Assembly: GCA_946887025.1 (NCBI GenBank)
Contig: CAMPJY010000128.1
Location: forward strand, 1 to 7,061
Reading direction: 5' to 3'
DNA: 7,061 nt
Origin: an uncultured Salinimicrobium sp.
GTDB taxonomy: Bacteria; Bacteroidota; Bacteroidia; Flavobacteriales; Flavobacteriaceae
The notes beneath the pieces were generated by a model that did not search any database, was not told where the DNA came from, and saw nothing but the letters and a program-made list of their open reading frames with translations. This document shows, piece by piece, positions 1 to 7,061 of the stretch. A program made the translations under genes and the position numbers. How positions within the stretch are numbered: the first letter of the stretch is position 1; every line of letters starts with the position of its first letter.

Positions 1-82
1 AATCTGGAGATTCCCGCCCGGTTGCGCTCAGATCTGGAGATCTGGCGCAGCAGAGAACGCGATAAATCGCCTCCCTACCCGG
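1..82. repeat. REP-like palindromic intergenic element, probably cut by the window edge
   Basis: Two palindromes lie close together. The first spans 23-49: TGCGC, an unpaired T at 28, CAGATCT, a GG centre, AGATCTG and GCGCA, giving 12 paired bases per arm with one bulge. The second spans 59-70: GCGAT, AA, ATCGC, a perfect 5-bp arm. The ten-base word ATCTGGAGAT also occurs twice (2-11 and 32-41). The dense palindromes followed by CTCCCTACCC resemble dispersed REP-type repeats that are often mobilised by RAYT transposases; that family assignment is inference from appearance. There is no T-run after either hairpin, so an ordinary intrinsic terminator is unlikely, although a terminator-like role for a gene upstream of the window cannot be excluded. 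Confidence 0.45.
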
Positions 83-89
83 TCCTATT

Positions 90-158
90 CAAGTGCACAT
101 CAAGTGCACACCTAGTGCACACCTAGTGCACATCAAATGCACATTTTAGGTGCACTTG
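90..158. repeat. 11-bp tandem array of GTGCAC palindromes
   Basis: The self-complementary hexamer GTGCAC starts at 93, 104, 115 and 126, with a variant ATGCAC at 137, so the period is exactly 11 bp. A sixth GTGCAC starts at 150, after a 13-bp step. The spacers between the first five are ATCAA, ACCTA, ACCTA, ATCAA, a mirror-like order. The array is bounded by CAAGTGCAC (90-98) and GTGCACTTG (150-158), which are exact reverse complements. A period near one helical turn places the dyads on roughly one face of the DNA, which would suit an operator array, but a simple tandem duplication with drift is an equal explanation. Confidence 0.85.
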
Positions 159-187
159 GTCTGCTTTTCAACTGCATTCTTCCATAA
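137..187 (+). CDS. possible branched-chain amino acid leader peptide (16 aa)
   Basis: The ATG at 137-139 is the only ATG in the 416 bases before ilvD. It opens a 16-codon frame, MHILGALGLLFNCILP, ending in TAA at 185-187. Five leucine and two isoleucine codons make up 7 of 16 residues, the composition expected of an attenuator leader ahead of an ilv operon. The start lies inside the fifth unit of the 11-bp repeat array. Against this, there is no clear ribosome binding site, the Leu and Ile codons are not in one uninterrupted run, valine codons are absent, and the stop lies 30 nt before the nearest downstream hairpin, further than in the classical trp or ilv arrangement. Short hydrophobic frames also arise by chance. 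Confidence 0.3.
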   Translation: MHILGALGLLFNCILP

Positions 188-416
188 CCTGGCATTGACA
201 TCTTACCTTCCTTGTACGGACCGGCTGCGAACGGTCCCTATACCCAGGGCGAAGCTAATCTTACCTTATTAGCAATCGTAAAATTGTGTGATACAACTTA
301 CTGATTCCAAGTAAGTTAACTGTTATTTGGAAATTTCAGAAATAGGCAGGACCGGCTTCTCTCCTTCCAGTCCATATCATCAAATTTTTAATTTCACAAA
401 AGAAACAAGATCAGAA
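188..416 (+). promoter_or_regulatory. untranslated leader of the ilv operon with several hairpins, possible attenuator
   Basis: This stretch has no ATG and no convincing gene. Visible inverted repeats are GGACCG/CGGTCC (218-223 with 232-237, loop 8), GCTAAT/ATTAGC (254-259 with 268-273, loop 8), AACTTACT/AGTAAGTT (295-302 with 310-317, loop 7) and GGACCGG/CCAGTCC with one C-A mismatch (349-355 with 367-373, loop 11). Two nine-base direct repeats occur: TCTTACCTT at 201 and 259, and GGACCGGCT at 218 and 349. A run of five T lies at 385-389. I found no good match to the Bacteroidota promoter pattern (TTG, about 19 bp, TAnnTTTG), nor a T-box or a riboswitch that I recognise. The last 20 bases before the ilvD start are A-rich, as is common for translation starts in this phylum. 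Confidence 0.4.
295..317 (+). other. 8-bp perfect hairpin in the leader
   Basis: AACTTACT (295-302) and AGTAAGTT (310-317) are exact reverse complements around a 7-base loop. By a rough uniform-base estimate, a perfect 8-bp stem with a short loop is expected only about 0.05 times in a leader of this length, which makes this the least likely of the leader hairpins to be chance. It is followed by AACTGTTATTT, only mildly T-rich, so it is not a textbook intrinsic terminator. As DNA it is equally a dyad that a dimeric regulator could bind. Confidence 0.5.
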
Positions 417-2090
417 ATGAACAACAGATTTAGCAGCGTTTTAACCCAAAGTGATTCCCAACCCGCAGCGCAGGCCATGCTTCATGCCATAGGCCTGACC
501 AAGGAGGACTTCAATAAACCCTTTATTGGAATAGCCAGTACGGGATATGAAGGCAATCCCTGCAACATGCACCTGAACGATCTGGCAAAACTCGTAAAGG
601 AGGGATGTGGAGAAGGTGATCTGGTTGGGCTTATTTTCAATACCATCGGGGTTAGTGACGGGATTTCCATGGGAACCCCGGGAATGCGTTATTCCCTGCC
701 TTCCCGTGACCTGATAGCGGATTCCATAGAAACCGTGATCCACGCCATGTCCTATGACGGGCTGATCACCGTGGTAGGCTGCGACAAGAACATGCCGGGC
801 GCCCTGATGGCGATGCTGAGGATTAACCGCCCCGCCATCCTTGTGTACGGGGGAACCATAGCCTCCGGGTGCCACGAAGGCAAAAAGCTGGATGTGGTTT
901 CGGTTTTCGAAGCCTGGGGCGAAAAAGTTTCAGGAAGCATCACTCAGCAGAATTACGACAGCATCATTCAGAAAGCCTGTCCCGGAGCCGGGGCCTGTGG
1001 CGGAATGTACACCGCCAATACCATGGCCTCCGCCATTGAAGCCTTGGGGATGAGTCTTCCCTACAATTCCTCCAATCCGGCAGTGGGCCCTGAAAAGACA
1101 GCCGAGAGCAGGGAAGCGGGAAAGGCGATGAACCTGCTGGTAGAAAAGAATATCCGTCCGCGCGATATAGTAACAAAAAAGGCCATCGAAAATGCGGTGA
1201 GATTAATCACCGTATTGGGGGGCTCCACCAATGCCGTTCTTCACTTCCTGGCCATAGCCAAGGCAGCAGAAGTGGAATTTGGACTGACTGATTTTGAAAG
1301 GATCTGTGAGAGTACCCCTGTGCTGGCCGACTTAAAACCCAGCGGAAGGTTTGCCATGGAAGATGTGCACCGAATAGGAGGAATCCCGGCGGTGCTGAAA
1401 TACCTGCTCCGGGAGGGCATGCTGCACGGCGACTGCCTTACCGTTACAGGGAACACTTTGGCGGAGAACCTGGAGAATGTCCCGGACCTGACAGATAGCC
1501 AGGAGGTGATCAGACCACTTTCTACCCCTATTAAAAATTCGGGTCATATAAGGATCCTGCGCGGGAATCTCGCCGAAGGTGGGTCCGTAGCAAAGATATC
1601 AGGGAAAGAAGGCCTTTATTTCAAAGGACGGGCCCGGGTCTTCAACAGTGAATATGAAGCCAATGCGGGGATCGCAGAGGGCAAGGTGGAAAAAGGCGAT
1701 GTAGTGGTCATCCGTTATGAAGGTCCCAAAGGTGGGCCCGGGATGCCAGAAATGCTTAAGCCCACGGCTGCCATCATGGGGGCCCGGCTGGGGAAAGACG
1801 TGGCGCTGATCACCGACGGCCGCTTTTCCGGAGGAACTCATGGATTTGTGGTGGGACACATCACCCCGGAAGCCCAGGAGGGCGGACTGCTGGCCCTGGT
1901 GAAGGATGGCGACGAGATCAGCATCAACGCAGAGGCCAATACCATAAATGTGGACCTGCCCGAAGAAGAAATACAAGCCCGAAGGAAAGCCTGGAAGGCA
2001 CCAGCTTATAAATTTACCAACGGAGTCCTTTATAAATACTCAAAAACAGTGTCTTCCGCATCGGAAGGCTGTGTTACAGACGAATTCTAA
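417..2090 (+). CDS. ilvD: dihydroxy-acid dehydratase
   Basis: The 557-residue product is a member of the IlvD/Edd dehydratase family and would dehydrate 2,3-dihydroxy-isovalerate and 2,3-dihydroxy-3-methylvalerate to the 2-oxo acids in the cytoplasm. Three family cysteines that ligate the Fe-S cluster are visible: C49 (EGNPCN), C122 (GCDKNMPG) and C194 ([12 protein letters not shown]). Mg-site residues D81 (SDGISMG), D123 and K124 (the lysine carbamylated in this family) are present, as are E445 (PGMPEM) and the catalytic serine S471 ([10 protein letters not shown]). Length is normal. The ATG at 417 was chosen because MNNRFSSV leads straight into the conserved part and is preceded by an A-rich tract. 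The frame stays open 30 codons further up to a TTG at 327, but that extension has no family counterpart I recognise. It is the first gene of the operon, and ilvB follows after 13 bp. Confidence 0.97.
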   Translation: MNNRFSSVLTQSDSQPAAQAMLHAIGLTKEDFNKPFIGIASTGYEGNPCNMHLNDLAKLVKEGCGEGDLVGLIFNTIGVSDGISMGTPGMRYSLPSRDLIADSIETVIHAMSYDGLITVVGCDKNMPGALMAMLRINRPAILVYGGTIASGCHEGKKLDVVSVFEAWGEKVSGSITQQNYDSIIQKACPGAGACGGMYTANTMASAIEALGMSLPYNSSNPAVGPEKTAESREAGKAMNLLVEKNIRPRDIVTKKAIENAVRLITVLGGSTNAVLHFLAIAKAAEVEFGLTDFERICESTPVLADLKPSGRFAMEDVHRIGGIPAVLKYLLREGMLHGDCLTVTGNTLAENLENVPDLTDSQEVIRPLSTPIKNSGHIRILRGNLAEGGSVAKISGKEGLYFKGRARVFNSEYEANAGIAEGKVEKGDVVVIRYEGPKGGPGMPEMLKPTAAIMGARLGKDVALITDGRFSGGTHGFVVGHITPEAQEGGLLALVKDGDEISINAEANTINVDLPEEEIQARRKAWKAPAYKFTNGVLYKYSKTVSSASEGCVTDEF

Positions 2091-2103
2091 TCTTTTAGGA
2101 ATT

Positions 2104-3833
<1,730 letters not shown>

Positions 3834-3834
<1 letters not shown>

Positions 3835-4373
3835 TGGAAAAGAAGAATTATACGGTCTCGGTATATACCGAGAACAACATCGGCCTGCTGAGCAGGATCT
3901 CGGCCATCTTCCTTAAGAGGCACATTAATATCGAGAGTATCACGGCTTCCAAGAGCGAGGTCAAGGAAGTGATGCGCTTTGTGATCGTTGTTCATACTAC
4001 TGAGGAGCAGATCAGGAAGATCGCGGGGCAATTGGAGAAACAGATAGAGGTCATCAAGGCCTTCTATAATACCGACGAACAGCTGATCTTTCAGGAAACA
4101 GCCCTGTACAAGATCAGGTTCTCGGAATTCCTGGAGGATTACAGCATCCAGGATTTCATTAAGGAGACAAATGCCAGGATCGTGGCTGTTTCTCAGCAAT
4201 ATTTTGTTATTGAGAAAACCGGCAAGCGGCAGGAGACGGAAGACCTTTATCATAAACTGAAACCTTATGGACTGATGCAGTTCATCAGATCGGGCACCAT
4301 TGCGGTATCGAAAAACGAAATGCCCGTGTCAGACCTATTAGAAACATTCAACACTACAAAAGCACACTTATGA
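3834..4373 (+). CDS. ilvN: acetolactate synthase, small regulatory subunit
   Basis: The 179-residue product is the regulatory subunit that activates IlvB and confers valine feedback inhibition. An N-terminal ACT domain covers about residues 5-77, with the ligand-loop pattern [11 protein letters not shown]. Its N14 and G17 align with the valine-binding Asn and Gly of E. coli IlvH. The INIESITAS segment follows as in other family members. The remainder (about 85-165) matches the C-terminal small-subunit domain, less conserved but recognisable in the [20 protein letters not shown] region. Length is typical of the long (not E. coli IlvN-like short) type; the symbol ilvH would be equally defensible. 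The gene begins within the ilvB stop codon (TAATG) and its TGA overlaps the ilvC ATG (ATGA). Confidence 0.94.
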
Positions 4374-5842
4374 GCAATTATTTTAACAGCCTTGATTTAG
4401 ATGAACAATTAGCCCAGCTGGGCACATGCCGCCTGATGGCTGAAGAGGAATTCAATGAAGGGGCTTCAGCCCTGTATGGAAAGAAGATAGTTATACTTGG
4501 CTGCGGTTCCCAGGGACTGAACCAGGGCCTCAATATGAGGGACAGCGGTTTGGATATTTCCTATGCCCTGCGACAAAGTGCCATCGAACAGCAAAGGCCA
4601 TCCTTCAGAAACGCCACTGACAATGATTTCAGGGTTGGCACCTTTGAAGAGCTGGTGCCTGAGGCAGACCTGGTGATCAATCTGACACCAGATAAGCAAC
4701 ATTCCGGGGTTGTGAATGCGGTACTTCCGCTGATGAAGCAGAATGCCGTCCTTTCCTATTCCCATGGTTTCAATATCGTGGAAGAAGGAATGCAGGTGCG
4801 GAAGGATATCACCGTAATCATGGTGGCCCCAAAATGTCCGGGGAGTGAAGTAAGGGAGGAATATAAGCGCGGCTTTGGGGTGCCTACCCTTATTGCCGTA
4901 CATCCGGAGAACGATCCATTAGGGATCGGACTCGAATGGGCCAAAGCCTATGCCTACGCTACCGGAGGACACAGGGCAGGAGTTCTGGAATCTTCTTTTG
5001 TGGCTGAAGTGAAATCCGATCTAATGGGTGAGCAGACCATACTTTGCGGGGTGCTGCAGACGGGGAGTATCCTGAGTTTTGACAAGATGCTCGCCGAAGG
5101 GGTGGAACCTGAATACGCAGCCAAACTGATACAGTACGGCTGGGAAACCATTACCGAGGAATTGAAACACGGGGGCATCACTAGTATGATGGACCGGCTT
5201 TCTGATCCTGCAAAGCTAAGAGCCTTCAGCCTTGCAGCAGAGTTAAAGACCAAAATGCGTCCATTGTTCAGGAAACATATGGATGATATCATGTCAGGGG
5301 CATTCAGCTCCAGGATGATGGAGGACTGGAAGAATGACGACAAGGAACTTCTGGAATGGAGGGCTGCAACGGGAGAAACACGTTTCGAGAAAACCCCTGC
5401 TACAGATAAGAACATTTCGGAACAGGAATATTTTGACCAGGGCGTGCTTCTAGTGGCTTTTGTCAAGTCCGGAGTGGAACTCGCTTTCGAGACCATGGTG
5501 GAAGCCGGGATCATTGAGGAATCGGCCTATTATGAATCCCTGCACGAGGCGCCTCTTATTGCCAACACCATCGCAAGGAAGAAGTTGTTTGAAATGAACC
5601 GCATTATTTCAGATACCGCAGAATATGGATGTTATCTGTTTGACCACTCCTGTAAACCTCTGCTTCGCGATTTCGTGAACCAGCTGGAACCGGAGGTCAT
5701 TGGCAGAAGCTATCCAAATTCAGGGGAGGTTGACGCGCAGCAGCTTTCGAAGGTCAATGAGTCTATCCGGGAGCATTCCGTGGAAGGAACAGGAGCGAGA
5801 TTGAGAACGGCCATGACGGCCATGAAAAAACTGGCTGTATGA
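4370..5842 (+). CDS. ilvC: ketol-acid reductoisomerase (NADP+), class II
   Basis: The 490-residue product is the long, class II form of KARI, with duplicated C-terminal knotted domains, and is very like the E. coli enzyme; residue numbering coincides. It converts acetolactate and acetohydroxybutyrate to the dihydroxy acids using Mg2+ and a reduced nicotinamide. The Rossmann motif [10 protein letters not shown] begins at G44. Catalytic and metal-binding residues are all present at E. coli positions: H132, K155, D217, E221, E389, E393 and S414. In the cofactor loop R68, R76 and S78 are kept, which points to NADPH, but the E. coli lysines at 69 and 75 are both glutamine here. The gene overlaps ilvN upstream and ilvA downstream by ATGA, so translation is probably coupled on both sides. 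Confidence 0.97.
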   Translation: MSNYFNSLDLDEQLAQLGTCRLMAEEEFNEGASALYGKKIVILGCGSQGLNQGLNMRDSGLDISYALRQSAIEQQRPSFRNATDNDFRVGTFEELVPEADLVINLTPDKQHSGVVNAVLPLMKQNAVLSYSHGFNIVEEGMQVRKDITVIMVAPKCPGSEVREEYKRGFGVPTLIAVHPENDPLGIGLEWAKAYAYATGGHRAGVLESSFVAEVKSDLMGEQTILCGVLQTGSILSFDKMLAEGVEPEYAAKLIQYGWETITEELKHGGITSMMDRLSDPAKLRAFSLAAELKTKMRPLFRKHMDDIMSGAFSSRMMEDWKNDDKELLEWRAATGETRFEKTPATDKNISEQEYFDQGVLLVAFVKSGVELAFETMVEAGIIEESAYYESLHEAPLIANTIARKKLFEMNRIISDTAEYGCYLFDHSCKPLLRDFVNQLEPEVIGRSYPNSGEVDAQQLSKVNESIREHSVEGTGARLRTAMTAMKKLAV

Positions 5843-7061
5843 ACCAAAGCCTGTTGACGTCAGAAAAGATATACAGCCCTAAGCTCGCAGCAGTAAAGCA
5901 GGCCGCCTCCCGCATAGCGGGGATTTCGGTTCTGACTCCCCTGCTGCCTTCCCACACCTACAGCAGGAAATACAATTCAAAGGTATTTCTAAAGCGGGAG
6001 GACCTGCAGCAGGTGCGTTCCTATAAGATCAGGGGTGCCTTTAACAAGATCTCTTCCCTTTCTCCGGAACAGCTGGAAAAAGGGGTGATCTGTGCCAGCG
6101 CCGGAAATCACGCCCAGGGAGTAGCTTTTGCCTGCAATCACCTGAAGGTAAAGGCCGTCATCTATATGCCGGTCACCACTCCGAAGCAGAAGGTGGAACA
6201 GACCAAAATGTTCGGAGGTTCCTGGACGGAAGTAATTCTGAAGGGGGACTCCTTTGATGATTCCCAGCAACAGGCTGTACAGCACGGGCAGGCAGATGAC
6301 CTGGTCTTTATCCATCCCTTTGACGATGAAAAGGTGATAGAAGGCCAGGCCACCATTGCACTGGAGATCCTGCAACAGGCCGAGGAACCCATAGATTACA
6401 TTTTTGCTCCCCTGGGGGGAGGCGGTTTACTGGCGGGGCTCTCCTCCATCTTTAAGCAGCTTTCCCCAAATACCAAAATCATCGGGATAGAACCCGAAGG
6501 CGCTGCCTCCATGACTGCTTCGCTTAAGGCGGGCAAGAGGGTGGAACTGGAGACGGTCGATAAATTTGTGGATGGGGCTGCCGTGAAAAAGGTTGGACAG
6601 CGAAACTTCGCGATCTGCAGGGAGAATGTGGATCAGGTCCTGAGCGTGCCAGAGGGAAAAGTCTGCCAAACCATCCTGAACCTTTACAACCAGGACGCCA
6701 TAGTAGCCGAACCGGCAGGAGCCCTGGCGCTGACTGCGCTGGACTTTTTTGCTGAAGAGATCGCAGGTAAAAATGTGGTATGCCTGATCAGCGGGGGGAA
6801 CAATGACATTACCAGAACTGCGGAGATTGAGGAAAGGGCACTGCTCTATGCCGGCTTAAAACATTATTTCGTAGTGAGGTTCCCTCAGCGCGCAGGGGCT
6901 TTAAAGGAGTTTGTGGAAAAAGTGCTCGGGCCGGAGGATGATATCGCCCATTTCGAATATTCCAAGAAACACCATCGGGAGAATGGACCGGCGGTAGTAG
7001 GTATAGAGCTGAATGACCCAAAGGATTTTGATCCGCTGGTACAGCGGATGAAGGCTCATAA
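5839..7061 (+). CDS. ilvA: threonine dehydratase (threonine ammonia-lyase), 3' end beyond window
   Basis: The frame opens at an ATG overlapping the ilvC stop and runs 407 codons to the window edge without a stop. The product is a fold-type II PLP enzyme that deaminates threonine to 2-oxobutanoate, the isoleucine-specific entry step. The PLP lysine is K63 (RSYKIRGAF), the cofactor-ring asparagine is N90 (SAGNHAQG), and the phosphate-binding glycine loop is G193-G196 ([10 protein letters not shown]). SGGNND lies at 318-323. A single ACT-like regulatory tail starts near residue 342 ([17 protein letters not shown]), the arrangement of short-form IlvA of about 420 residues, so only about 10-20 residues should be missing. 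Catabolic TdcB-type enzymes lack this C-terminal tail, and the operon context also supports the biosynthetic enzyme. The tail suggests allosteric control by isoleucine and/or valine (family knowledge). Confidence 0.95.
   Translation, partial: MNQSLLTSEKIYSPKLAAVKQAASRIAGISVLTPLLPSHTYSRKYNSKVFLKREDLQQVRSYKIRGAFNKISSLSPEQLEKGVICASAGNHAQGVAFACNHLKVKAVIYMPVTTPKQKVEQTKMFGGSWTEVILKGDSFDDSQQQAVQHGQADDLVFIHPFDDEKVIEGQATIALEILQQAEEPIDYIFAPLGGGGLLAGLSSIFKQLSPNTKIIGIEPEGAASMTASLKAGKRVELETVDKFVDGAAVKKVGQRNFAICRENVDQVLSVPEGKVCQTILNLYNQDAIVAEPAGALALTALDFFAEEIAGKNVVCLISGGNNDITRTAEIEERALLYAGLKHYFVVRFPQRAGALKEFVEKVLGPEDDIAHFEYSKKHHRENGPAVVGIELNDPKDFDPLVQRMKAH

Noticed and set aside
1..126. An open + strand frame of 41 codons ending at TAG 124-126, possibly the tail of an upstream gene.
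   Set aside because: It has no recognisable domain, reads through both palindromes and the GTGCAC repeats, and the opposite strand is also open over much of the same stretch, as expected for structured GC-rich repeats. It cannot be excluded without the flanking sequence.
195..220. TTGACA at 195-200 as a sigma-70 type -35 box.
   Set aside because: No matching -10 element lies 16-19 bp downstream, and the Bacteroidota main sigma factor uses a different -7 consensus, which is also absent here.
195..272. A TTG-initiated 25-codon frame across the first two leader hairpins, as an alternative leader peptide.
   Set aside because: Its start is non-ATG with no ribosome binding site, and it is not enriched in Ile, Val or Leu beyond a short Leu-Ile-Leu stretch near the end.
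327..416. A 30-codon N-terminal extension of ilvD from a TTG codon.
   Set aside because: It matches nothing I recognise in dihydroxy-acid dehydratases, overlaps a leader hairpin (349-373), and the ATG at 417 gives the normal family length with a typical A-rich start context.
1948..2103. A 52-codon upstream extension of ilvB overlapping the end of ilvD.
   Set aside because: The overlap is in another frame of a conserved gene, and the ATG at 2104 (or 2110) gives a normal acetolactate synthase N terminus with a nearby AGGA.

Overview
The window carries an isoleucine/valine biosynthesis operon on the + strand, in the order ilvD - ilvB - ilvN - ilvC - ilvA, preceded by about 416 bases of non-coding sequence rich in repeats and hairpins. 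The gene order, the long class II KARI with numbering like the E. coli enzyme, the A-rich rather than strongly Shine-Dalgarno start regions, and the short-form IlvA with one ACT-like tail fit Bacteroidota, probably a flavobacterium with fairly balanced base composition. This assignment is inference from gene content; no RNA marker is present.

Layout. Positions 1-82 hold two palindromes (23-49 and 59-70) that look like a REP-type intergenic repeat cut by the window edge. Positions 91-157 hold an array of GTGCAC hexamers, five of them spaced exactly 11 bp apart and a sixth in near-inverted context. A possible 16-residue Leu/Ile-rich leader peptide begins in the fifth repeat (137-187). Positions 188-416 are an untranslated leader with several hairpins, including segments that could pair in alternative ways. 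The biosynthetic genes then run with almost no gaps: ilvD 417-2090, 13 bp, ilvB 2104-3834, a TAATG overlap, ilvN 3834-4373, an ATGA overlap, ilvC 4370-5842, an ATGA overlap, and ilvA 5839 to beyond the window end.

How they work together. IlvA deaminates threonine to 2-oxobutanoate. IlvB with its regulatory subunit IlvN condenses pyruvate with pyruvate or 2-oxobutanoate. IlvC isomerises and reduces the acetohydroxy acids. IlvD dehydrates the dihydroxy acids to the 2-oxo acids, which a transaminase not in this window converts to valine and isoleucine. All five encoded enzymes keep their catalytic residues and none is visibly broken. The core genes are ordinary; the upstream region is where something undescribed might lie, most plausibly a regulatory leader, but I cannot prove it from sequence alone.
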